Below are positions 43,151-50,956 of a DNA stretch of 64,000 nt, piece after piece. This DNA is from Paenibacillus_D tarimensis_A (GTDB lineage Bacteria; Bacillota; Bacilli; Paenibacillales; Paenibacillaceae). Each line of letters opens with the position of its first letter. Within the stretch, counting starts at the first letter, position 1. Location: NCBI GenBank assembly GCA_041281825.1, contig CP166298.1, forward strand, positions 4,526,001-4,590,000. Reading direction: 5' to 3'. The notes beneath the pieces are model-generated. The model was not told where the DNA came from and did no database searches. It saw only the letters and a program-made list of their open reading frames with translations. The position numbers and the translations under genes are program-made.

Positions 43151-44023
43151 TTACGCTTCATCCCATAGCCGTTTTAAGTTATCCATCCCGATCTTCGTCC
43201 CCGTCCTGCACTCTTCCATGCCTTCGAACTCGACCGTAATGTATCCGTCATAGCCGGACGCTTTAATCAATTTGATAATCCTGCGGATGTCAACGTCGCC
43301 CTGACCTACAATGGCTCCGCGCAAGTAATTGCCCCCGGTCGACCTGAACCATACGCCGCCTCCGGGATCCTGATCGTACGGACGCACGTAAAAATCCTTG
43401 AAATGGATCAGCGACGCATATCGGAGATTGTTCTTCACGCCGACAAGCGGCTGTTCATCGACACACAGAAAATTACCGATATCGAGCGTCGTCTTGAAAT
43501 TCGGCCGGTTCACCGCCTGCAGCACCCGCTGAACGCGGTCGCTCGCCTGCACGCAGACGCCGTGATTTTCAATCGTGGTCGTGATGCCGAAGCCGGCCGC
43601 ATAATCGGCGATTCTCCGGCTCCCCTCGATAATTTGCGGAAGACTGCTTTCAAAATAATCGATGCCGTATTTATCCGGAGGCAGTGTGAATGCTGTGACA
43701 TCATGCCGCATATGGCGAATGCCGAGCCGATGGATCAAGTCGACGTGGGTTTTCAGACGCTCCACTTCCGCCTCGAACGAAGCTTCGTCCTCCTGCACGA
43801 AATTTGCCGGCATGGAGTAATTGGACAGCTCTATCCCTGCGTCCCTGGCCTTTCCCCGCACTGCGTCCGCGAGCTCGGGGTTATCGATTAAAGTAAAGCC
43901 GTAAGGGACGATCTCCATATGCTCCCCGCCGCTAGCCGCAATCCAGTCGATAACGTCAAGCACCGTCATTTCCCCGGCTTTAATCGCATTCAACAAACTG
44001 TACGTGCTGACTCCTATTTTCAT
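43151..44023 (-). CDS. Sugar phosphate isomerase/epimerase (paralogue 2)
   Basis: 290 residues, xylose isomerase-like barrel starting MKIGVSTYSLLNAIKAGEMT. Shared blocks with the protein at 31616 include TTIENHGVCVQASDRV, FKTTLDIGNFLCVDEQP, HFKDFYVRP, LRGAIVGQGDVDI and TVEFEGMEECRTG. It lies between the second binding protein and GH3, 14 bp after the former. The retention of two near-equal copies in one operon suggests different sugars or anomers. Confidence 0.86.
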   Translation of the reverse strand: MKIGVSTYSLLNAIKAGEMTVLDVIDWIAASGGEHMEIVPYGFTLIDNPELADAVRGKARDAGIELSNYSMPANFVQEDEASFEAEVERLKTHVDLIHRLGIRHMRHDVTAFTLPPDKYGIDYFESSLPQIIEGSRRIADYAAGFGITTTIENHGVCVQASDRVQRVLQAVNRPNFKTTLDIGNFLCVDEQPLVGVKNNLRYASLIHFKDFYVRPYDQDPGGGVWFRSTGGNYLRGAIVGQGDVDIRRIIKLIKASGYDGYITVEFEGMEECRTGTKIGMDNLKRLWDEA

Positions 44024-44037
44024 GCCTATCCCCCCGT

Positions 44038-45672
44038 TTACTCCGAGTTAAACGATATCGCTTTCTGATAAATCTCGATATACTTACTTAGATTCAGTGC
44101 ATGAAATCCTCTGACATAATCATTCCATTCGTCTTCGATGCTTTTGGTCCCGATAATAAATTCGATCATATTCAACCGGACATATTCTTTGATTTCCCGG
44201 TTCAATACCGCAATCGTCTCCACGTCGTCCGGTAAAATATACACTCCGCTCGGATATACTTCCTGCGGTGCGTAAGGCTGATAAATTTCCGTCGCTTGGG
44301 CGAGACGTCGGCCATAGCCTGTGGGAGAGAGAGGATCCTGTCCTTCGGCAAACAAATCCCTGAACCGTTTGGACAAGTCCTTCGGTCCCATTAAAGACCA
44401 TCTTTCATTGACGACGGCGTCAGGCTCCTCCTCATCCAATCGGTAATAGCTGTACTTGGCCGGTTTGCCGTCGATATTCTTCTCATCCGGATCCGCCATT
44501 TTCCACCCGATTCCCTCAAGCACGCCATATTCGCTATATAGCGAGCCTTCTTCGCTGTACGTATAATCTGCAATTCGAATTGCCGCCTTCTGCATTTCCG
44601 GAGTCGCTTTATCGGTAATGGCGAATTGAAATTCGCCGATTCCCCGGGTCATGCCGGCGTACTGCACGCCTTCGGGTCCCATTAAGGGCGGCACGACCGT
44701 CCAATGGAGATGACGCGTCAGCGCCGGATCGTAAGGGTTCACCAGATAGCTCACCATAGCTGCCGTCACCGAACCGGCCAGTTCATCCCCTTCACGGTTA
44801 CCGAGCTGCGACAACGCTTCAGCGGATTGTGTGAACGACGCCGGGTCAATCAATCCTTCCTTATATAACTTGTGCATATATTGCAGCCCTGAGCGCCATC
44901 CGGGTTTGTTCGCGGCGAAATCGACTTTCCCGTTTTCAAGCAGCAAGTATTTGTCGTTGTCGTTATAAATAAACGCATTCATGAGATATGCGTCGATATT
45001 GCCGTGCCATACGTTTTTTTCCGGCGCGCCGGTGAGCGGGATTTCGTCTTGCAGCCCGTTGCCGTTCGGATCGCGTTCCTTGAACGCCTTCAATACCGTG
45101 AACAGCTCGTCCGTCGTCTGCGGGACGTTAAGTCCCAGCGTATCCAGCCACTGCCGGTTGATCCAAAATTTCTGTGCATAATTGCAGTGATAACATTCAT
45201 TAAAACGGGGAATGCCGTATATATTGCCGTCCGGCGCAATTAACGCTTCCCTGAACTCTTCGTTCGTTTCCATCATCTTTCGGATATTCGGCGCGTGCTT
45301 CTCGATCAATTCGTTTAACGGAATGAGCACACCTTGTTTTCCATACACAAGCAGCTCAGTGCTCGTAAATTTTCCTTCCAGAAATACATCCGGATATTCG
45401 TCGCCGGCCAGCATCATTTGCCGAACTTCCTTTAATGCGTTCCCCGGTGCCAAACTCCATTTCAGATTCACATGAAACCGGTTTTCAATCCAACGCGTAA
45501 ACAAATTTTCTTCCCATGGCGCCGTTCCTTGCGGAGCGAACACCGTCATCGCCAGCCGGTTATGCCCGTTTCCTCCGCTCACCGGTTTATAAATGGACAA
45601 ATAACCAATCCAGCCGGCCGATATAATCGCAATGACCGATAGAATGGCGATCATCGTACGCCGCTTGTTCAT
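44038..45672 (-). CDS. Extracellular solute-binding protein without lipobox (paralogue 2)
   Basis: 544 residues of the large LipO/LplA-type binding-protein group. Typical blocks are MLAGDEYPDVFLEGKF, KQGVLIPLNELIEKHAPNI, NECYHCNYAQKFWINRQWLD and KERDPNGNGLQDEIPLTG. The N-terminal hydrophobic segment MIAILSVIAIISAGWIGYLS has no cysteine, so the usual lipid attachment is impossible; it would stay as a signal anchor or be cut elsewhere. It is paralogous to the lipoprotein at 45826 along its whole length. The ATG at 45672 follows AAGGGGG with long spacing. Confidence 0.88.
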   Translation of the reverse strand: MNKRRTMIAILSVIAIISAGWIGYLSIYKPVSGGNGHNRLAMTVFAPQGTAPWEENLFTRWIENRFHVNLKWSLAPGNALKEVRQMMLAGDEYPDVFLEGKFTSTELLVYGKQGVLIPLNELIEKHAPNIRKMMETNEEFREALIAPDGNIYGIPRFNECYHCNYAQKFWINRQWLDTLGLNVPQTTDELFTVLKAFKERDPNGNGLQDEIPLTGAPEKNVWHGNIDAYLMNAFIYNDNDKYLLLENGKVDFAANKPGWRSGLQYMHKLYKEGLIDPASFTQSAEALSQLGNREGDELAGSVTAAMVSYLVNPYDPALTRHLHWTVVPPLMGPEGVQYAGMTRGIGEFQFAITDKATPEMQKAAIRIADYTYSEEGSLYSEYGVLEGIGWKMADPDEKNIDGKPAKYSYYRLDEEEPDAVVNERWSLMGPKDLSKRFRDLFAEGQDPLSPTGYGRRLAQATEIYQPYAPQEVYPSGVYILPDDVETIAVLNREIKEYVRLNMIEFIIGTKSIEDEWNDYVRGFHALNLSKYIEIYQKAISFNSE

Positions 45673-45770
45673 CAATCCGTAAACCCCCTTGTAAGTAGAA
45701 AACAACCTATAATAGTATTTCTACAAGGAGGGCTTCAATTCCTTACTTTTAAGAAATCGCATTATAATCA

Positions 45771-45808
45771 GCTTAAGGAACCCGTGCTTCAGAACGGGTT
45801 CCTTAAGC
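45771..45808 (-). other. 15-bp intercistronic hairpin between the two binding-protein genes
   Basis: GCTTAAGGAACCCGT and ACGGGTTCCTTAAGC form a perfect 15-bp stem with an 8-nt loop, without a T run on the transcribed side. Such hairpins after a binding-protein gene protect its mRNA end and lower downstream expression. Confidence 0.65.
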
Positions 45809-45825
45809 TTTAAATCTCCCGAAGC

Positions 45826-47496
45826 TTATTCCGCTTCTATGGCTCTTTGGTAAATGGCGATATACTCATTTAACCGAAGTCCGTCCAAACCTTTAATATA
45901 GCTGTCCCAATCCTTGTCAAGGCTCTTGTTGCCTGTGATGAATTGCGCCATGCTCGTTTTTACATAATCTGTGATCGCGGTGCGGATCTGCGCTTCCGCG
46001 TCGACATCGTCCATCCGGATAAATACGCTGGTCGGATAAGCGATATCTTTAGCGGCATACGGCTCATATTTCTGGGAAGCGTAATGCAGCTTGACTTCGT
46101 AGTTGTTCTCATCTTGCGGCGCCGCAATCGAATCCCGGAACCCTGCCGTCAGCATGGATGGTCCCATCAGCTGCCAACGGTCGCCGACCGTATCGCTGTC
46201 TTCTCTTTCAGGCATATTCTCAAAGGAATATTTGGCCGGATTGCCGTGGATGTCTTTCTCATCGGCATTGGCATCTCTCCAGCCATAGCCTTCCAAGCCG
46301 TATTCTTTCAAGATCGTGCCTTCTTCGGTAAAGAAGTAGTCCATCATCTTAATTGCCGCAATCTGCTGTTCCTCGGTCGCTTTATTCGTAATCGCGAATT
46401 GCACCTCGCTGATTCCCGCTTCATACCCTGCCCATTGCGCGCCGTTCGGTCCTTTGATCGGCGGAAGGATTACCCAGTGTTTATGTCTGTCGATTTCTTC
46501 ATCCCAAGCATTTAACGCATAACCGTGCAGCGCCGCGCTGAATGCGCCGATTCTTTCATCCCCTTCGATATTGCCGAGCTGGGACAATGCCTGGTCGTTC
46601 TGTGTGAATGCGGCCGGATCAATCAAGCCTTCGCTGTACAGCTTGCGCATGAAGGCCAACCCTTCCTTCCATTCCTCTTTGTTGGCAACAAAGTCAACAA
46701 CCCCGTCCTTGACGGTCAAATATCTGGAGCTGTCGTTGTAGATGAACGCGTTCATCAGGAAGGCGTCGAAGTTCCCGTTCCAGACGGACTTCGGATCCGC
46801 GCCGGTCATTGGAATTTCATCGTTCTTACCGTTTTTGTTCGGATCCTGCTCTTTGAACGCTTTCATCACGTTATAGAAGTCTTCCGTTGTTTCAGGGAGC
46901 GGTAATCCCAGGTTATCCAGCCACTCTTTGTTGATCCAGAACTTAAAGGAGTACGTACAATGATAACATTCGTTAACGCGCGGCAATCCGTAGATATTGC
47001 CGTCCGGCGCCGTAATCGCATCTTTCAGGTACGGAATATCCTCAAACGCTTTCTTCACGTTCGGCGCATATTCTTCAATCAGATCGTTCAGCGGAATCAA
47101 TACGCCTTGCTTGCCGTATCTTTGCTGATCGGATTTGTTAAACTTCCCTTCGAGGAACACTTCAGGGTAGTCGCCGCTCGCAAGCGCCAGCTGTTTCCTC
47201 TCCTGCAATCCGTCGGCAGGCGCCAGCTCCCATTTGATCTTCACATTAAACTTCTCTTCCATCGCTTTGGTGAACATGTTTGTTTCCATCGGCGTCGTTT
47301 GTTGAACGGCAAACATGCTGAATTCGACCGGTTCACTAGAAGGTTGCTCCGTATTGCCGGCGTTCTGGGTCGGTTCTCCCCCGGTATTGCCGGTGTTTCC
47401 GGTACTACCGTTGTTTTTGCCGCTGCCGCTGCAGCCCGCCAATACTGTAACGATGACCACAATAATGGACAATAAGACAGCCATTTTTTTTCTCAT
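45826..47496 (-). CDS. Extracellular solute-binding lipoprotein of a sugar ABC transporter
   Basis: 556 residues. The signal peptide KKMAVLLSIIVVIVTVLAGC ends in a lipobox with the lipidated Cys, followed by a Ser/Gly/Asn-rich linker. The mature domain has LALASGDYPEVFLEGKFNKS, NECYHCTYSFKFWINKEWLD and EQDPNKNGKNDEIPMTG, as in LipO-type proteins for oligosaccharides. It should capture glycan fragments outside the membrane and pass them to the two permeases. The ATG at 47496 follows AGGAGGAG. Confidence 0.93.
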   Translation of the reverse strand: MRKKMAVLLSIIVVIVTVLAGCSGSGKNNGSTGNTGNTGGEPTQNAGNTEQPSSEPVEFSMFAVQQTTPMETNMFTKAMEEKFNVKIKWELAPADGLQERKQLALASGDYPEVFLEGKFNKSDQQRYGKQGVLIPLNDLIEEYAPNVKKAFEDIPYLKDAITAPDGNIYGLPRVNECYHCTYSFKFWINKEWLDNLGLPLPETTEDFYNVMKAFKEQDPNKNGKNDEIPMTGADPKSVWNGNFDAFLMNAFIYNDSSRYLTVKDGVVDFVANKEEWKEGLAFMRKLYSEGLIDPAAFTQNDQALSQLGNIEGDERIGAFSAALHGYALNAWDEEIDRHKHWVILPPIKGPNGAQWAGYEAGISEVQFAITNKATEEQQIAAIKMMDYFFTEEGTILKEYGLEGYGWRDANADEKDIHGNPAKYSFENMPEREDSDTVGDRWQLMGPSMLTAGFRDSIAAPQDENNYEVKLHYASQKYEPYAAKDIAYPTSVFIRMDDVDAEAQIRTAITDYVKTSMAQFITGNKSLDKDWDSYIKGLDGLRLNEYIAIYQRAIEAE

Positions 47497-47585
47497 AGAT
47501 GACTCCTCCTTTTTAATAATAGCCACAAGCAACTACAGGTAAATCAGGCAAAGCATCTTCCGTTTAACCGGCCTCACCTCCTTAC

Positions 47586-47602
47586 ATAGGTTTGAGCAGC
47601 TG
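47586..47602 (-). repeat. Probable decayed hairpin repeat (locus E)
   Basis: On the reverse strand GCTCAAA is followed by CCTATGT and then AAGGAGG, matching the right arm of the 39-bp repeat with four bases (GATC) missing. The junction to the ribosome-binding-like sequence equals loci A and C. It lies about 90 bp before the binding-protein start. Confidence 0.45.
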
Positions 47603-47629
47603 ATATCGGGTGTACGGCAGCCGCAGGCG

Positions 47630-48526
47630 TCAGCCTTTCAGCGAACCGATCATTACACCTTTGACAAAATGCTTTTGGACGAATGGATAAAGAACGAGCA
47701 CCGGCAGACTCGCAACGACAATGAGCGCGTATTTCAGCATAAGCTGGAACCCTTGATGCTTGTTAAGATTGGAAGAATGGGCCAGCATCTCCGTGTCGGT
47801 GGCGTTGAGCAGTAATATATTCCGCAGTACCAGCTGCAGCGGGAACAAGTTCTCCGATTTCAGATAGATTAAAGCGTCAAAGTAAGCATTCCAGTGTCCG
47901 ACCGCATACATCAGCGTCATGACCGCCAAAATTGGTTTGGAAAGCGGCAGCACCATGCTCCACAAGAAGCGGATGTCCCGGCAGCCGTCCAGCTGACCGG
48001 CTTCATACAGCTCCTCCGGAATCGACGACTGAAAAAATGTCCGTGCGACAATGACTTGAAACACCGCCATCGCCCCTGGAAGCCATAACGCCCAACGCGT
48101 ATCGATCAATCCGAGGTTTTTGACCAGCAAATAGGTCGGAATGAGCCCGCCGTCGAAAAACATCGTGATCAGCAAAATAATCATTACAATGCTTCGGCCG
48201 TACAGCGACCGTTTGGACAACGGATAGGCAATCATGACGGTGAGCGCCACGTTGATCATTGTTCCGAAAACGGCGTAGATCGCCGAGTTCATATATCCCT
48301 TCATGACCAGCGAGCTGTTGAACACCGCTTTATAGCCGGCCACAGTAAAATCAACCGGTAACAGCCACACCTTCCCGCCGACTACGGCGCTTGGCGAGCT
48401 GAAGGAAGAGCTTAAAATGTAGATGAGCGGGTAAAGCACAGCGATAAGCACCGTGACCAGGAAGACGTAAATTCCAAATAAAAATGTGCGGTCGGCGACA
48501 GATTCTTTTATTCGTATACTTGCCAT
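47630..48526 (-). CDS. Carbohydrate ABC transporter permease (YtcP/AraQ type)
   Basis: 298 residues with six membrane helices and the permease EAA loop ELYEAGQLDGCRDIRFLWSM. It opens with a cytoplasmic stretch and TFLFGIYVFLVTVLIAVLYP; the C-terminus ends FVQKHFVKGVMIGSLKG, characteristic of this subgroup. It forms the channel with the LplB-type permease upstream. The ATG at 48526 follows AGAGGAG. No ATPase gene is present, so a shared MsmX-like ATPase encoded elsewhere is assumed. Confidence 0.93.
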   Translation of the reverse strand: MASIRIKESVADRTFLFGIYVFLVTVLIAVLYPLIYILSSSFSSPSAVVGGKVWLLPVDFTVAGYKAVFNSSLVMKGYMNSAIYAVFGTMINVALTVMIAYPLSKRSLYGRSIVMIILLITMFFDGGLIPTYLLVKNLGLIDTRWALWLPGAMAVFQVIVARTFFQSSIPEELYEAGQLDGCRDIRFLWSMVLPLSKPILAVMTLMYAVGHWNAYFDALIYLKSENLFPLQLVLRNILLLNATDTEMLAHSSNLNKHQGFQLMLKYALIVVASLPVLVLYPFVQKHFVKGVMIGSLKG

Positions 48527-48545
48527 GATTCGTCTCCTCTCCCGA

Positions 48546-49508
48546 TTACCACAGACTGGATTCCGACACTCTGCGGGCGATGGCATTCACCAGCAGCAGC
48601 AGGATAAAGTTGATCACCGAGTTGAAAAAGCCTACGGCTGCGGAGAAGCTGAAGTTCGCCTGAATCAGTCCGACCTTGTACACATAGGTTGAAATCACTT
48701 CGGACGAGCTCAAGTTCAAGCTGTTCTGCATCAAAAATATCTTTTCGAAGCCGACGCTCATAATGCTGCCCATATTCAAAATGAGCATAATGATCGTAAC
48801 GGGCAGAATGCCGGGAATATCGACGTGAATAATTTTCTGGATGCGGGAGGCGCCGTCCACCCTGGCCGCTTCATACAATTCCGGATTGATGCCGGCCAGC
48901 GCGGCAATATAGATGATTGCTGCGTATCCCATGTTCTGCCATATGCCGGACCATACATAGATGGATTTGAAATACTCGGGCACACCCATAAAATTAACCG
49001 AACTGATTCCAATTAAAGAAATCGCTTTATCGACAATGCCTACGTGCGGTGTCAGCATCAGAATAATAATCGATACCATAATAACGGTCGATATAAAATG
49101 CGGCGCGTAGGTTACCATTTGAACCGTTCGTTTAAACCGTCCGTTGCGGATCTCGTTCAATGCGAGCGCCAGAATGATCGGGATGGGAAAACCTGCGACC
49201 AGCGAATACAGGCTGATCATGATGGTGTTCTTAATTAGCAGCATGAAGTTCGGCGATTGAATGAAATTTTTGAAATGTTTAAGTCCAACCCAATCGCTCC
49301 CCCATATTCCCTGAACCACGTTGAAATCTCTGAAGGCGATTTGAACGCCGACCATCGGCACATATTTGAACGTGATCAGATAAAGCAGTGGAAGGATAAG
49401 CAGTACATATAGTTCCCAATGCCTTTGCAAGCTTCTCTTTATTGCACGCCTTCGATATCCGCGTCCAATGAACGCTTGCGGCCGGGCTTCGGCTTGAATA
49501 CCGCTCAT
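48546..49508 (-). CDS. Carbohydrate ABC transporter permease (LplB type)
   Basis: 320 residues with six membrane helices: WELYVLLILPLLYLITFKYV near the start, the signature VPMVGVQIAFRDFNVVQGIW, and the EAA loop NPELYEAARVDGASRIQKII. It partners the YtcP-type permease whose gene begins 20 bp downstream. The ATG at 49508 follows AAGGGG. It heads the large glycan operon, about 30 nt after a predicted transcription start. Confidence 0.93.
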   Translation of the reverse strand: MSGIQAEARPQAFIGRGYRRRAIKRSLQRHWELYVLLILPLLYLITFKYVPMVGVQIAFRDFNVVQGIWGSDWVGLKHFKNFIQSPNFMLLIKNTIMISLYSLVAGFPIPIILALALNEIRNGRFKRTVQMVTYAPHFISTVIMVSIIILMLTPHVGIVDKAISLIGISSVNFMGVPEYFKSIYVWSGIWQNMGYAAIIYIAALAGINPELYEAARVDGASRIQKIIHVDIPGILPVTIIMLILNMGSIMSVGFEKIFLMQNSLNLSSSEVISTYVYKVGLIQANFSFSAAVGFFNSVINFILLLLVNAIARRVSESSLW

Positions 49509-49544
49509 CGAAACAGCCCCTTTCGTCTATTTGTTGTTGCTGCG

Positions 49545-49574
49545 ATTGTATGACGAGACCATAAGCATGCACAA
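49545..49574 (-). promoter_or_regulatory. Predicted promoter of the glycan operon
   Basis: On the reverse strand TTGTGC (49574-49569) and TACAAT (49550-49545) are 18 bp apart. The -35 box is poor, as expected for an activator-dependent promoter. Confidence 0.45.
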
Positions 49575-49593
49575 TTCGTAAGATTCGCTAAGA

Positions 49594-49716
49594 TAACATT
49601 TTTCAGAACTTGCCGCGCAACAGTAAAAACCCGGCATTAACTGTACGCCGGGCGGGTGATCTAACATTTTTCTTAAGCGGCTCCGAGCGCCCGAAACGGG
49701 CGAATTAACATTTTTC
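49594..49716 (-). promoter_or_regulatory. Three copies of TAACATTTTTC, probable AraC-type operators
   Basis: The exact 11-mer lies at 49594-49604, 49662-49672 and 49706-49716, all in one orientation. The first is about 20 bp upstream of the predicted -35 box. A copy with one mismatch (TAACAATTTTC) lies at 60196-60206 before the sialidase-fold gene, and a weaker one (TAACAATATTC) at 59105-59115. The Cache/AraC regulator at 55314 is the natural candidate to bind them. Confidence 0.6.
49624..49652 (-). terminator. Terminator after the NlpC/P60 gene
   Basis: CCCGGC and GCCGGG form a stem with an 11-nt loop, followed on the reverse strand by TTTTT. It isolates the glycan operon from the upstream gene. 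Confidence 0.65.
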
Positions 49717-49728
49717 TCACAGTTGCCT

Positions 49729-50532
49729 TTATTCTTCGCGTTGCTGTTCGGTGCCTATGCCGGGGTCAGTTTCGTTGGATTCTTGCAGTACGCTGCCGCC
49801 TTTAACAAAACGCCATTCCAGAGGTTTGCCTAATATATAATCGATTCGTACTCCACCTGAAGCTTGGCTGGCCGTATGCAGCATGTTTCCGTTGCCGAGA
49901 TAAATGCCGACATGGGATATTCTCTCGTTAGCCGGATTGATACCCCTATAATTTTCAGGCTTCCAACCTTTGTAATCCATGAAGAACAGCAGATCGCCGC
50001 GCTTCGCCTCACTCAAATCCGTATAACTCCGGTTACCAAACGTTTCTATATAACGCGCCTGGCTGCGGCTGTCTTTGGGGAGATCCATCCCCAATGCGCC
50101 GAGGAAGGCATAACGGGTAAAATCCGAGCAATCGAATGTGCTCGGTTCGTCCCGGTCGGATCCGAATTCATACGGCGTACCTAAAAAGGACCTTGCAAAC
50201 GTGATCATATTGTTCGCATAATCTCCATCCATCGGTTCGATCGACGTGTCCGGACTGACCGGGTGCAATTCCCTCTGCGCCGAATTCATTCGAATCCCCG
50301 AACCCTTCGCTTCAACCGGACTGCCGCCGTTCTGCGGCGTATAATCCGGAATGAACTTCTCAACCCCGATATCGCCTTGTTTCATAAGGCTGTCCCTCTC
50401 CATAACCGCCGGATCGTTCCAATACGAACCATTTGCTTGCTTTCTGACCGGGGCGGATTGTCTCGGCGCGTGAGCCGTACAACCGGCAAGCACCGCAGCT
50501 GCAAGGACCAGTGATAAAACAAGTTTTCTCAT
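49729..50532 (-). CDS. NlpC/P60-family cell-wall hydrolase, lipoprotein
   Basis: 267 residues. The signal peptide KLVLSLVLAAAVLAGC has a lipobox. The C-terminal NlpC/P60 domain has the catalytic Cys in STFDCSDFTRYAFLGAL, the His in NERISHVGIYLGNGNMLH and the supporting fold FMDYKGWKPENYRGINP. It should cut peptidoglycan stem peptides (gamma-D-Glu-diaminopimelate type) at the outer membrane face. The ATG at 50532 follows GGAAGGTG. It is monocistronic and divergent from the riboswitch-controlled protease gene. Confidence 0.9.
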   Translation of the reverse strand: MRKLVLSLVLAAAVLAGCTAHAPRQSAPVRKQANGSYWNDPAVMERDSLMKQGDIGVEKFIPDYTPQNGGSPVEAKGSGIRMNSAQRELHPVSPDTSIEPMDGDYANNMITFARSFLGTPYEFGSDRDEPSTFDCSDFTRYAFLGALGMDLPKDSRSQARYIETFGNRSYTDLSEAKRGDLLFFMDYKGWKPENYRGINPANERISHVGIYLGNGNMLHTASQASGGVRIDYILGKPLEWRFVKGGSVLQESNETDPGIGTEQQREE

Positions 50533-50630
50533 AAACACCTTCCTCAAAAAAAAATTCAGGATTATCTTTCCCGAATATCGGCATGGTTCATTCACACCTG
50601 ACAAACCATGCGGAATAATGGAATAATTTG

Positions 50631-50659
50631 TTGAACAGGTTGATAGAATCCGCTATAAT
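50631..50659 (+). promoter_or_regulatory. Promoter of the riboswitch-protease transcript
   Basis: TTGAAC (50631-50636) and TATAAT (50654-50659) with the ideal 17-bp spacing, placing the transcript start about 30 nt before the riboswitch. Confidence 0.8.
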
Positions 50660-50695
50660 CAATAGTGCTGATATACTGTTTCTTTACTGTATACG

Positions 50696-50822
50696 AACCA
50701 ATCAATGATAAATCATTGGGCAAACCCGCTACGAAAGTCGGGGACGCAAAGCCACGGGTCTGGCGCATGATTTCCGTCATGCCACGATAGCCGGGCCGCT
50801 GGAATCATGGATTGGTTTTTTT
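50696..50822 (+). ncRNA. Cyclic-di-GMP class I (GEMM) riboswitch
   Basis: The aptamer core is unmistakable: TTGGGCAAACC, a GAAA-bearing hairpin (CCGCTACGAAAGTCGGG), GACGCAAAGCCACGGGTC, a second hairpin (CATGATTTCCGTCATG) and the closing AGCCGGGCCGCTGGAAT. The outer segments AACCAATC (50696-50703) and GATTGGTT (50810-50817) are complementary and followed by a T run, so they can form a terminator-like stem. It should control the S8 protease gene 135 nt downstream. Whether binding turns expression on or off is not clear from the sequence. Confidence 0.93.
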
Positions 50823-50956
50823 GTGCTTCTTTCTACCTGCAAGAAGTCTCTTAAACTATCGGAGAGGAAGTGAAAGAGAAGCATCTAATCTTGAACGTAA
50901 TCGAAGTTTAGTGCCACTGTTGTTGTATAAAGGATACTGGGAGAGGGAAATGTACA

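Noticed and set aside
50533..50630. A small gene in the divergent promoter region
   Set aside because: Only short frames without ribosome-binding sites; the space is filled by the two promoters.
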